From Isoetes taiwanensis (Eukaryota > Streptophyta > Lycopodiopsida > Isoetales > Isoetaceae), in contig JAJEKV010000002.1 of the NCBI GenBank assembly GCA_021234155.1, forward strand, positions 3,249,138 through 3,313,137: a stretch of 64,000 nucleotides of DNA, in the 5' to 3' direction. Below the pieces are notes generated by a model, which saw nothing but the letters and a program-made list of their open reading frames with translations, made no database searches and was not told the origin of the DNA. Positions 36,401 to 48,400 of the stretch are shown in pieces; position 1 is the first letter of the stretch; every line of letters begins with the position of its first letter. The translations under genes and the position numbers were made by a program.

Positions 36401-36980
36401 AGTTTTGGAAGGTTCATCCGGATGTTGTGTCTTCTTGTTTTGTGCGCGGTCTTGTTACCGGTGTCGGCTATTCATGACACTCGCCCCTTCGTGGCAAGTG
36501 GTCTCTGCAGCTTCGCTCTCGATGGCCGGGTTTGGGCGTGGACATGGAGCTCACTTCCCCAATCGGGTTAGGGTGCTCGCGGTAGGTGATGCACCACCGT
36601 CGTATCGTGGGTGAATGCCCTTTGTGAGTCGGGCTTTAGGCCGGGTGTGAGCCCTCCGCCCTTTGTTGTGGCCTTCATCGTGAGATTGTGGAGCATTGTG
36701 CGGTTTTATGCCCTCACTGCGGGATGCCCGGATTGGGTCGGAGCTCGCTTCGGATGAGATTAACTAGCCAATTCTTGCCGCTTCATGTGTATCCCGGTGC
36801 TTGGCCACTCTTGCGCAAAGAAGCCTTGCATCTGTCGTGCGGCGTTTGGTTGGTGTGGCTGATTTGGAAGCGGCGGCGCTTGTGGATCTTTCGGGGATTC
36901 AGCACTGGTAGCCTCTCGATTCCCTCGACTCGTACAAGCTATTTCAAAGCTTTCTGGTGTTCTTGGGATTAGTAGAGCGG
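33405..36980 (+). pseudogene. L1 ORF2: endonuclease, reverse transcriptase, zinc-binding C-terminus
   Basis: Endonuclease words: ILGLNVRG (about 33,415), VNVYAPNQPS (about 33,735) and GDFNMVE (about 33,845). RT: KCPGLDGIPVEFF (34,770), ACISLIPKVKQP (34,905), then after a frameshift ILTNIAAAYEGL and LKLNFAKAYDNVRW (35,050-35,170). The catalytic motif survives as DDTFLFLVGEE (about 35,371), although its first residues are altered. Downstream, KIVRNFVWGS (35,770) and LAIRFGADSKVLVSKFVW (35,860) are the usual conserved blocks between RT and the zinc region. Broken by many stops, so not functional. Confidence 0.75.
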
Positions 36981-37164
36981 AAGTTTGCCATTTGGCGGGA
37001 CTTCTTGGGTGTTGTAGATGGTGATGGTTGGTTTGTACAGTAGTAGAGTTGCAGTTTTTTTGTGAGTTTGTTGTGGAGTGTCAAGGTATCGCTGTCTCTT
37101 TGGGGCAGTTCTCCTTCCTCCTCACTTGCTTTGTAACATTACCATTCTTTTAATATATTGATGG

Positions 37165-38538
37165 CACAGTGTGTCCTCTGGCAGGTACACTAGCAAGCAG
37201 GAGAACCAAGAGGGGATCTAGTGTGGTGGACTATGTATTGGTAGTTGAACAGGATATGCATGTGGCCAATAATTTTTGGGTGGGCACAGACAGTAGAGAC
37301 GAAGAGGCCGACTCAGACCACCTACCACTTTATCTGCAGCTAGCTTGATAGGATGCTCAAATTCCTTGTGCTGTAGCTCCTCGTATATCTCAGTTGCACT
37401 TGGATTACTGCATCCAAAGGCTTACATTGGGATGCTCACAGACAGCCTGGCAGAAATTTTGCAGCTTTCTATGCTAGAGCAACAGACGGACCAGTTGATT
37501 GAAGTGCTTGGAACTGCTGCAACAAGGTGCTTTAGAAGAAGCTGCCCGCGACATGTCTCGGAGACCACAGCCTTTCCACATAATCAATATGTGATCGTGA
37601 GTGTAAGGAACTTAAACATTGGCTCTGGCAAGTCACGGATCCTGCTTTGTGCCCATATGCAGCCAGACAGAACTGCACTTTCCTCAAGGATAAGAAAGCC
37701 AAGTACACCGTGGGCATTAAAGGGAAATGTTTTCTCTCCTAGACCGTCATCCCAGGGCCTCGACAAAGATGCTCAGAAAGTCAATATAACTTACAGAGAA
37801 CATCACAATTGAGCAATGGGGCAATACTTCAGCAGCTCTATGTTCCTCAGAATGCTCGACAGCAATACCCCGCAGGAAGGCCCGGTGCTAGAAATCACAG
37901 AGGCGGATGTCATCCAGGGCTTACAGCGTCTTGCCAATGGGAAAGCGACAGACTTGGACGATATGCAGGTAGAGTTGCTCAAATGGACAGGGCTGTCCAT
38001 GACGCCGATCCTAACTGCTTTGTTCAATAGGGCATTATAGAAAGGCTTCCCCACACAGTGGACCACTAGCAGAGTTGTTCCCATCTACAAGGCAGGTGAC
38101 CATATTGCCCGACCAATTAGCGAACAATCATGGTCAATGCTGTGTTTGCAAAACTGATAGCCGACATATCAAGCATTAGTAGACGAGATGGGCAGAAGCA
38201 GCAGAGGTGTGAGCCCTCATGCAGGGGGGATTCAGGCAAAGACACTCAACCATTTATCATATATTTACATTGCGAGACTCTGGTTGAAGACAATAAGAAC
38301 AGTCGGCAAGACCTGTATTGTTGTTTCATCGAATTCGCCAAGGCTTTTGATATTATACCTTGGGAAAGTCTATAGGCATTATTGCAACAGCTGGGGGCCC
38401 TTGTGGATCTACAAAATGCAGTACATAGGCTAGATATGAGACATGCTCAGGCCGGCTGAAACTGACAAGCCAACCATTTGATAATAATATTGGGGTCCAC
38501 CAAGAATGCCTTCTCTCTCTAACACTGTATATTTTGGG
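37165..38538 (+). mobile_element. LINE-F1 copy 3, fragment
   Basis: It starts inside the endonuclease (SSVVDYVL at about 37,215, then SDHLPLYLQL at about 37,312) and runs through the RT N-terminal part (LANGKATDLDDM at 37,931, TALFNRAL at 38,014, VVPIYKAGD at 38,074, YCCFIEFAKAFDI at 38,316). It stops at about 38,538, where unit B begins, in the block just before the YADD region. At the left it abuts the L1 3' end. This copy has longer open frames than copies 1 and 2. Confidence 0.75.
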
Positions 38539-38730
38539 CACGTTTTTGGGTTGCCCATAGGGGGGCAAACCCTCGTTTATGTGGATATGTGGGCATATTC
38601 AAGTATATGCTGGCATATATACCTAGCATATGCCGATGATCGCTAAAACTGGTCACGCGCCAGAAATGGTGGTCATCCAGCCCCATTATCGACTGCTACA
38701 CAAAACGCTATCCCACCGGACTTGGCTATG
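38539..38730 (+). promoter_or_regulatory. Unit B leader module ending at ATG
   Basis: It is the counterpart of 20,276-20,109: tip hairpin GGGTTGCCC / GGGGGGCAAACCC, the GGCATAT words, GGTCATCCAGCCCCATT at about 38,672-38,688, and TTGGCTATGGC with ATG at 38,728-38,730. The open frame behind it (38,722-38,925, MAMASRPRFCPPFRLLPWFG) has no resemblance to the unit A frame. Confidence 0.6.
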
Positions 38731-40445
38731 GCTTCACGACCTCGATTTTGCCCTCCCTTCCGCCTTCTTCCGTGGTTCGGCGAAGTTGAGCACATGTTTA
38801 TCCCTTCCTTATACCCTCTAGGGCATAATCTCATCTCCCTTAATCTCGGCTATGCAACTCTTGACGATTTGGGAGATTTTTGCCCTTCTTTCTATGCATG
38901 TTTCAATCGATCCCGCTCTTCATAACCCAAAAGTTGGCTTCGCTGTCTGCTTGATGAATCGATTATGAGACATTTGCGTTGTTAGTCTCTATTTCTAATG
39001 CGATGAGGAGTTGTGAAGTTGTTCGGTGAAGCTGAAAGACCCGATTCACCGAGGAGTCCCGTGGGTCCATTTGTGGTCGGCAAATCCAAACCTGTAACAT
39101 TTCGTTATCTCAAGCCTTTCAATTTTCCCTTGATTCCAATCGATAGACTTTTTCGCAGAGATTTTGCATGGGCAACCTCACCAACCAGCTCTTGCCCCTA
39201 TTTTGTTTATGTGGCTATGACTATGGTTGTGGTTATCTATAGAGCTTGCATTTTTCGCTTTAAAAATCCCGGTTCCACAAACAGGGGACAGCAATCGAAG
39301 ATCTTTCTTTGCCTCTGCCAAAGATAATCGTAAGTTCTGCTTTTGGCATTGCATCTTCAAACAGCTTTTACATTTCGCCTTCAAATATGAGCCGCAATGC
39401 ATGCATGATTCCCCGGCAAGCAAAGTAAGCAACAAACATTTTGGCTTATTTTTCCTCAAGATGCATGGTTATATGGGTCAAGCTTTTTTATCCCGTGGCA
39501 TGCTCTTCTTTGTTTGATTCTCGCTAGATTGCAAGCAAGACATGTTATAATCCATCCTTCACAAATTGTTTGCGTAAAGATGTCCAACAAGGACCCAAAT
39601 ATGAGCCGCATTCAAATTCAAGATGATTCTCACTGGGATTTCTATCCACAACCGTGTTTTTTACTACAATTTATTCAAAGTTTGATGTTATTGCTAAAGG
39701 AAACATCTGAATTTAGTTTTAAATGGTTTAATTGGCATGCATTGCAAGGTTAAATTTATGTATATTGATGACAGTGATAACTTGCTTTGCTATCAAGAAA
39801 ATAGAAACTTCCTCTTTCAAAGATATGGCCATGTAAGTACAATTTCTTATGCACCATGAAATTGTTTTTGTTATTCTTAAGGAGATTAATTATCTTCTGC
39901 CGGTAGAACATTCCAGTTTACCTTGCTCCATTTGGGGTTGCGCCTTATGTTTATTAAGAAAGCAAGTTGTTTGGATTAAGATGATGTTGCCTGCTAGGAC
40001 TTAAAACATCATCTGAAGTCTAATGGCTCGAAATTGCAGACACGAAAGAATGTCTAAGCCTTATTGAGAACTAAGTGTGGCATAAATTTGCCTATTTTGT
40101 GTTTATTTTGGAATGTGATGTTTGTCCTTGCAGTAGTAAAGTGGGTCATTCATAGGCTTAAGAAGAGGAAAAACATTTTAATTCTTGTTATTAAGCAAAG
40201 AATATTTCCACCCTTAGATGTTTTGTCCACCGAGTTGAATAAACTAGGGGCCAAGAAACCATCAGCATACAAAAGCTTGGGATTTAGGCTAAAGAGAATG
40301 TTCATTAAAGTCACAGCTGCCATTCTTATAGTAGTTTATCCATAGGATAAGACACCATAACAAAAGTAATCCAAGCTTTATGAAATGGTCTGTTGATATA
40401 ATTTGAACTTGTGACAGGGCAAGTAGAGTGTGTCCAAAATGGGGG

Positions 40446-41008
40446 CAAACCATGAAGCATGCATTAGCATACAGAAGCGAGCTTAGTTTTGCAGGCTGCA
40501 GGATTGACAATGCGTCACTTGCTACTCTTGTTGATCAAGATGTCAGCCTTTCGGAACTTGACATGTAAGTATGCAATGCCACTTATCATACTTTATTTGT
40601 GAAAACAACACATGGTGTATAACAACATAGGGTTTTAGTATATAATTCTGCTGTTCAATTCTTTGTATCTCTCAAGCAGGTGTGGATTTGTTGCATTAGT
40701 GATGCGTAGCTACAAAGGACTTCTTGTTCAAAATGTTTGTCCCTAATTTGACATCAATTTCTCTTTGGGGAGTTACAGAATTACGGATGATGGAGTTGTC
40801 AAACCGGTACTTATCTTACTTAATCTTGATTTGCCTTGGACATTACAAACTTCCTCGATTTTTAATTTCATATTATATGACTTAAATCTGCTCCATTATC
40901 CTTTGTAGATATGTAGCGCAATGGTCATTGGAGCACTTAAATATTGGTGGTACATTCATCACCGTTGTAACTATGTTTGCAATTGCAAAGCATTCCAAGC
41001 GCCTAAAG
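40446..41008 (+). pseudogene. F-box/LRR-type leucine-rich repeat exons, cargo of unit B
   Basis: Three splice-bounded blocks encode leucine-rich repeats of the cysteine-containing kind found in plant F-box/LRR proteins, which select substrates for SCF ubiquitin ligases. Block 1 (40,446-40,564, ending at GTAAGT) gives LSFAGCRIDNASLATL and LSELDM. Block 2 (40,680-40,806) gives CGFVALVMRS, a stop, then RITDDGVVK. Block 3 (40,909-41,008, ending at GTAATT) gives ICSAMVIGALKY and, one frame over, LNIGGTFITVVTMFAIAKHS. The stop in block 2 and the frameshift in block 3 show it is broken. I do not see an F-box. The frames at 38.7-40.35 kb may be decayed upstream exons. Confidence 0.55.
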
Positions 41009-41039
41009 GTAATTATAAAATGTCATTAATTTGCCTTCG

Positions 41040-44000
41040 GAGAGATAAAATAACGTAAATACTTTTCCGCAGCAAATTAAATCTCCGGGGTTGCAAGCAT
41101 GTGACGTAAAGAGGTCTTTTAAGTCTTTCTAAGGGCTGCCCAATGTTGCGCTTTTATCAACATTTGGGGTATGAAGAGTTCAGTCAATAGGAGAGACTAC
41201 GGGCAACGAACCCCCATCCGCTACTCACACCTTAGGAAAGAAGGGTATAAAGCTCTTTCTTTTTCTTTATTGTAAATATTGTGATTGTGAGCATGTTATA
41301 TGGCCTGATACAAGGCTTAGAGGCCAGTGGGTGATCCCAGCTTATTGGATGTTCAAGTGTGCCCTCCTTACTCTTGTTGTAATGTATAAATTGTCATTAT
41401 GACCAACCAAACTGATACAGATCAACTTGCCCCAATCGGTGAATCAATTGTGTTAAATTCATCCGCAATTTTAAATTTGATGTTTTAAGATAGGATGGCT
41501 GGGGAAACATATTGAGAATTTGTCATACAATAACCTATCTTTTGATAAGCACGGAATAGCATTTTTCCATAAAATAACGAGATTGACAACAAGAACTCCT
41601 TATGAGTTAAAAGCTTCATGCGTCTCAACTTTTGTGTTTATACAGATGGCCATAACAGTCTCCAATTGCCATGTCAATAGAACATTTGTACACAGGCAAA
41701 GCATGGCAAATGACAATTAAGGATGTTGCACAAATCAAAGATCACTAGATAAAGAGCTAAAGGTGTACAAAGTATCAAGCAAAACAGGAGGCATGTAAAG
41801 ATGAAAATAATCACAAGTGAAGGATCTTGCGAACACTCTTGACGAATCCGTTCTTCTTTGGTTTAGGCTATGAGGTAGACCGAGGTCGGGTGGCTTCACA
41901 AGGCTTAATGATCTCTCTCCCAAAGGAACACCATGCATGATAACACCTAAACCTCTACCACAAGAAGCACACTCAAGGCAAGCAGCTTCTCCATCTTTGG
42001 TAGGATAAGTTCTAGAAATAATAATTGTAGGATATCCTATTGATGTTCTATCTGGGTTGTGAGAATGGACAAGTGTGGTAAGACTAGGAGCAGCTCGGCA
42101 ATTGTATATCATATTGGTAAACCATTGATGTTTGCAAATGGACAAGTGTGGTAAGACTAGGAGCAGCTCGGCAATTGTATATCATATTGGTAAACCATTG
42201 ATGTTTGCAAGACAAATTTCTCCTTTATTATTTATGATAGGAAGTGATTGAATCCTGATTGTACCATGATTAATACTTTACAGATTTTAGCAGAGGAACA
42301 AGCTGCAAATTTTTTGGATTTGCTTGTTTTAGTGTTATGCAGGTGAATATTTGAACCTCATTATCATGTTTTAACATGAACATGAGTAAGCCCTAGGTCT
42401 GTGTCTATTGTGAAGAGGATGTTTGATCTTGGATGATCCATGTTATCTCATTACTTGAATAGGTTACTTTATAGTTCACTTATGTAATGTTCCCTTCTTG
42501 TACATGTGGATGTATTGAGCGTTCCGCTTCTCTTGTGTATCGTTGTGCTTGTCTTTCAAAAGATGTCTGTATAGTGCATATCAGAGCCTAGTGAGATTGA
42601 ACAAGTTGCCCATTCTAGGGAGGCAGTGAAATATATTTTGCGTTTTCTTGGTCAGTGTAATTGAACTCCTTTTGCTGCTAAGATTATTTTTCCCAAAGGG
42701 GTGAAATTTATCGAGTTTCTTCAATTTGCAGCATTTATTTGCTTCTGTGAGTCCAGAGGAAATAAATGCAATTTCTTTTACTATATGAGATACCATGTAA
42801 AACCACATTAGTGCTTGATTCAGAGCATGATGTACAGACCCTAATTACGCATATCATATAGAGACCCTAATTACGCATATCATATGCAGTGCCGTTGGTG
42901 ATGATGATTAAGTATTGCACAATACTTACAACATTCATAGGAAATGCATGCATGTAATATGGCAATAATGCAATAATATCTTATGATTTCATTTTTCTGG
43001 CAACTCTTGATGCAGCTTTGTGAAAGCCTTTCCCAATGTAGTTTATACTCCATTGATCATCATGGAGTCAAAAAACACGTCTTTTGTCTTTCCTTGTAAT
43101 TTATATTATGATCTAGGAAACCTTCGATACAACATCTTTTAGTGGTACCTCATGGCAGTACTTACAAATATTATCAAAATCTTGCAATGAATGAATCTAA
43201 ATTACAAACTTTTGCAATGAATGAATCTAAGTTTGTACTGGAAAGTCTCATAATCGCTTCTATAATATTCATATTTGGATATATTTGTCATATGTTCCTA
43301 TTTCTTTTGTCATTTGTAAAGGATCAGTGCTAACAGAAAAAGAAGAGGTATATTGTGTGAGTGCATCAACAGAAATACTTGTGTTGCTTTTGAAGGTTAA
43401 TTCCTAAAAGCCCTTTGCTCCCAGCAGTTTATGTAATCTAACTGATAGTTTATAGTGTGCCAAATGTCTGAGCCAATCCTATGATAGATAGCAAGGTCTT
43501 TCAGCCAATCCCATGGCAAACAACATGGCCTTTTAGCAATGTTTTGACATTAAAGTTTTTGGAATGGGAGACTGGATCTTGTTTTGTCTCTTCCTCTTAG
43601 CTTTGTCCACCATCCTAACTAAATTTTTAGAATGCAACTAACTTAAGAGTAATTGTAGCATTTTTAAAGCCTCATTTTCATTCAATGAGAGAACATAAAA
43701 TCTACAACATTATTGGATAAAAAAAAATATGCCTCAATAAATTTGTCGAGGTAAATATGGTGTAAAGTGCTTAAGAACTCTTCTTAAATATTAGCATTCG
43801 GAAATAAATGCTATTTTGTTCATCAAGTATGGACTTAAATCATGTACTACTATTTATTTCTAGACTTTTGCTTTATCTTGAGGGAGAGTCATTGTAAGGC
43901 TTTGAGAGCATCACCATTTTGTATCATAAGAAATATTTAGCTTATGTTGATGACATTTCCCAAGCAATTGTCAGTAGCACAGCTATACAATGCACTATAA

Positions 44001-45060
44001 CACTTATTGTTTAAAGTTCAAGCTTGACAATCTAAAAATAAAATCTCAATTTTCTCATTGGCACATGGTTATTTATTTGGTTTATATGCTATCTCAGAGT
44101 TGAACAAATTCATATGTTATAGATTTCAAATTAAGAACAATGGCATTAGATTTTGAATTCAGAACTGTATTATATGGCAACTTTTGTAGAAATAGCTTTG
44201 TCTGGGTTGGCTTCACAATACTGTTGTTTATGGTGCCTTTTCCTAATATAAATTTGGAAAGGACAACTCATTCTTACAATTTGCTGGTTTACAACATTTC
44301 TGATTGGTCGATTATAGAATTGGGGTTTTTCGTCGTGATATAGAGCCTCAGAATGACTGTTGTTGCCTAGATTTTCTTGACAAGTAATTCCATCGTCATC
44401 CTATGAGAGAGTGCCATGCATATTAGGATCTTTGACAAATCCTTATAATATGCAAATTTGAAGGCATAATTAGAAATATCTAAAAGAATGACTGATGGCA
44501 AGGGAATGCTACTATTCTTGGCAAAGGACCATAAACAATGCATGTCTTCAATCTTAAACACGTGGAAGTAGAAGCCCACCCGATATATATAGGTTTCACA
44601 TTTATGCTTCTCAAATGGTCCTCAATGGTTGCAATGAAATAATGAGCAAGTCTACCAAAATCAGTAGTGCTCACAATCATGCATTTGCGTTAATTCTTTT
44701 CCCTCATGTAGAGTTTCTATGTGTTGGACTTACCAACAATTTTCAATAAGGCTATAAATTCTGCATGGTGGTGTTTTATTGCTAAAATCTTTAGCGTGGG
44801 CGTTGTTTTATTTTAAAAATTTGGTGGTGACCCTCAAATTCCAACTACTTCATGTACGAGTAGTGGACGTGGAAAACTTCATCTTTTGGTTCAACGATTG
44901 ATTTTTTAGTGCTAAATTTTGCAATGGTTCTCAAATCCAATTGCATCGTGTCAAATAGCCGACTTTAAGGTGGAAGACTTCACCTTTTCTATTAAACTTG
45001 TTCTTATGCTTCTGCAATACTTGTTCTATGCCGAGCACCAAAGATTTCTTCAGGGCAATT
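41040..45060. other. Unit B interior, mostly unassigned
   Basis: AT-rich DNA. The longest open frame is 41,735-42,145 on the minus strand (136 codons), with no family I know, and its first codons come from a tandem duplication. Two diverged copies of a roughly 120-bp segment with GTGGAAGACTTCACC-like words lie at 44,820-44,990. No other gene can be supported. Confidence 0.45.
42065..42210. repeat. 73-bp perfect tandem duplication
   Basis: The unit starting ATGGACAAGTGTGGTAAGAC (42,065-42,137) is repeated at once at 42,138-42,210. The near-identity indicates a recent slip or an assembly duplicate. Confidence 0.9.
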
Positions 45061-45062
45061 TC

Positions 45063-45202
45063 CATAAAATCATGGTATCAAGCATTCTATTGTTTTGAAG
45101 TAGAAATTTTGATTGATTGTGAAAACATGACTTTGAAGTATGATTTAAGCCACTTTACCCTCCGGCCATGGAGGGCAACCCTCTGTGCGTAGCACCTTGT
45201 TT
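45063..45202 (+). repeat. Unit B far-end module
   Basis: Matches 14,112-13,971 of unit A. It holds the same GGAGGGCAACCCTC hairpin and the GTGCG(T/C)AGCAC tip, and stops matching at 45,202. It lies 248 bp upstream of the TRAPPC11 start codon. Confidence 0.85.
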
Positions 45203-45303
45203 CCATTGCGGCCCGAAACATTTATAGGCCTCAACTTAGGTCTAGCAACAGCAACAACGCTAGGCACCATCACTACTTTGTATAGCCACGTAACTTTACC
45301 CAA

Positions 45304-45311
45304 TATAAAAG
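45304..45311 (+). promoter_or_regulatory. Likely TATA box of TRAPPC11
   Basis: TATAAAAG lies 139 bp before the ATG at 45,450 and just outside unit B. Spacing to the start codon suits a short 5' UTR. The position of the transcription start is not known from sequence alone. Confidence 0.4.
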
Positions 45312-45449
45312 AATTCTTTATCCATTAAAATAAAATAACGTTAAAAAAGAAAATGGTACTAGTATTACAAGCGATCCCCTTTGCTTAAACCCGGCCATTC
45401 TGCCCATGAAATCTCCTTCGCATTTCAGATTGATCAATTGCCAGATCTA

Positions 45450-48400
45450 ATGGAAGAGTATCCGGAGGAGCTAAGAACTCCTCCGGTAGCCCTAGTTGCT
45501 CTCGTGGGCGTGCCGGAGATCCATCCCACTATTTCAATGTTCTTGCATAAAGAGCAGCCTCCAATAAACACTCTCGCATTACCGGACTTCACTAAACTGG
45601 CTGTAATATGTGGCAAGGAAAGAAGACCGCCTGATGCTAGGTTGCCCCCTCCTCCTGGGATCTGGAAGGCTGACTGGCTTTTAAAACATAGGACCCGGAT
45701 TCCTGCAGTTTTAGCAGTACTTTTTAATCGGGAGCAGGTCAATGGAGATCCTTCTCAGTGGTTAGAAGTCTGCACACATTTGGATGATGCGAAGTAAGAC
45801 TTTCTTTTTAATTAATTGTTTCATGTTAAGGTCAATAATTTGTTCCCTTAAACAATTTTCAAAAAGAATATAACGAACAGTAAGATTTCCACGAAGAAGG
45901 TATGATCTATGGACGTATAGATTTCGCAAGACCAAGGGAGAGGTTACATGCTGAACCAGGTGACAGGTCAAACGGAGTTTGATTCAATTTCTTAGCCAAA
46001 TCGGCCCTGAACTTGAAACAGAATTTTGTTCCAGTTCAATACCTCCTCCCATGTCTACATCCGGAGGCACATGTAATGTGCAAGGTGATACTAATTAGAT
46101 GCGGCTTAGGGATTTTTATGCTTGTCTAGAAGCGTGCACGCAGGCATTTTGGAATATTCAGATTTTTGAAAACTATTGTTATTTTATCAATGCGTGCAGG
46201 AACTCCATTAAAGGCAGGAACACTAGGCTGGTGATTGTGGTGGTACAACCAGGTCTTAATGGTAATTCTTTTTTACACTTGGTAATGGTTGTAAATTTGC
46301 ATCATCAGTCAGGTGACTTTATCAAATGCTTTATGGATGGTTAAAACTCAGCTGGGTTACACTAACTTTAAAAATGTTCTGCCAGCTTGCCTTGTTAAAA
46401 AGTCTTATTTAAACTGTACTTAACCAGATTGCAGAGGCCTGCATTAATAATTTTATCCACCATTCTTGCAGCATCGTCAATTATTTGTGCACTTCCTGAA
46501 CCCACTGTTTCAATCAGAACCGTAGCACCACTAGTCATCTATGTGCTGGAACTGTTAAACTGTTTTTATGTTCAAGTGCTTAATAAATGACAAATAATGT
46601 AGGGAAATGTGAGTATTCTCTTCAAATTGCAATTACCATCATAATTCTACTTGCACAGCTTGTAAATCTTTTATAGATTGCAGAAGATTACGTCGCCAAG
46701 TCTTCCTGCAACAATGTTATTAATTATAATAATAAAATGAAGCAGTTCGTATTGCAGGTGATATAAACGAAGACAGGATGACAGCTCTTCGAAAGCGTGC
46801 AGAGGTTGACATGCGAAATTGTGTCACATTCGTCTCACAAGATCCGAATGAGCTTAAGAGGTCCCTTGGCAGGTTGATGAACTAGTCCTATGCTTTTTTC
46901 TATGTAAATGAATTCTTTCACATTCCGGCATCTGATGGCATGCTTCTTTGGGTCAGGCTAGGTAGCATTATGGGCGAACTTGCAAATGTTTATTACAGGG
47001 AGGAAGGGAGGAGAGTGAAACTTCGTATTGATAAGAAAAACTATAATGCCCTTGAGCTAAGCGTTCGTTATAATTTCAAGGTATGATTACATTTTAATCC
47101 CTTTGCAATAGTACACAACTTATTTTTTGATGGGATGGACATCCACTTTGAACTGTATTCCCTATATAACCATATTTTACAGGGTGTTTCCTGTTTATTT
47201 TATTACAAAGAACCTTCATTTATGCAGTAGAAAGTGTACATGTTAAGTAGCATACCTTTACTATTGCGTCACTTTGAACTTGGATCTTCCATGCACATGC
47301 GCACAAAACTATCTTCTAATGTTAATTTGTCTCATTCCTTTGCCCTTCTCAGATGGCTGTCTATGCTGAGTTCCGAAGGGACTGGGTTGCTGCGCTCAGA
47401 TGCTACGAAAATGCATATAACATCCTACAGGAGGTCTAGCTACTTGCTCTAGGATATTTCTTGCTGCTATGTATACATATCTTTTTGTATTTTTCCTCCG
47501 ATTTTTCATTCATACACATGCATTCATTATCAGAAAAGGTGTCTTTGATTTCGCATTAGGGGGAGCTGTTGTAGAAAGATGGGATGATTTTCCTTAGATA
47601 AGAAAGGGTAAGACTTAAAAGAGATCTCACAGTTTCTGCTCAAGGCAAAGCATTAGACCTTTTGGGACCTAGGCCCCTTCAGTGTGAGATTGCAATTAGA
47701 TGCAAGGAGAACACGCCACCACTTTTAAAGAGACATATTTACGGAATTCACCTCACAGTAATGAGGTCCCTAGCACTTAGGCAGATCCGAAGGACCTACC
47801 TCTGCCCTATGCAAAAAGATGCATTTTCCTAAAGAAGGTGCCTTTGTCTTCCCTACTGTTTTGTCAAACAAAGCATTAGATTTTTGTTACTTGAAATCAT
47901 AGGCTTATAATACGACTTTATAATTACTTGCAAAAAGCCATTTTCTTTTACATTCCAGTTACCATGCTATCGTCTTCAACACCAATTGTTTCAAACACAT
48001 TGTCAAAAGTTCACTGTATGTGCCTTTATTTTTTTAAAAGAGTTAGCCTTCAGCAGCGAGGACATCAAGGAAAAAACTGTGGCAGATAGGACTTTAGAGA
48101 AAAGCAGGGTCCTTGATCTTTTGTCATACACAATCAATTTTCTAATTTGAATAGTTTGTAGCTTTTGATGTAACTTAGACCTTGTCCGCATGGTTACTCC
48201 ATTAAACTGCATTTATGAGAATCATTCCGGTTGACGTAGCAGAATAGCTCTCTCAATCAGCGACTTATAGACCACAGCAGTTCTAATACATAAAGGCTCT
48301 ACAGGTTGCAAAGGTGCCTGTTGAGTTCCAACAGGTTCAGAGAATAGTTGAGTTGAAGGTGGTAGCTGAGCAGTTGCATTTCAAAATTGTGATGCTTTTG

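Larger units (their letters stand above)
31760..37165 (+). mobile_element. L1-type LINE, decayed
   Basis: An L1-clade plant LINE distinct from LINE-F1. ORF1 carries a DUF4283-like region at about 32,330-32,660. ORF2 carries endonuclease, RT and a C-terminal zinc-binding region. The 3' end TTAATATATTGATGGCAC at about 37,148-37,165 is typical of plant L1 3' UTRs, after which LINE-F1 copy 3 starts at once. The GC content is clearly higher than the flanks. The 5' limit is estimated. Confidence 0.75.
38539..45202 (+). mobile_element. Unit B: second gene-carrying element, other cargo
   Basis: The left end (TTTTTGGGTTGCCCATAGG, 38,543 on) and right end (GGAGGGCAACCC then GTGCGTAGCACC, to 45,202) match the ends of unit A in order and orientation. 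Between them lie gene-like sequences that include F-box/LRR-type exons at 40.4-41.0 kb with GT..AG introns, unrelated to the PPR cargo of unit A. The unit is 6.66 kb. No transposase is recognised. I find no clear target duplication: the left flank is LINE-F1 RT sequence and the right flank is the TRAPPC11 promoter zone, so one side may have been rearranged. Confidence 0.6.

Noticed and set aside
41735-42145. 136-codon minus-strand open frame in unit B
   Set aside because: No recognisable family, and its start lies in a tandem duplication; could be a cargo exon but nothing supports it.
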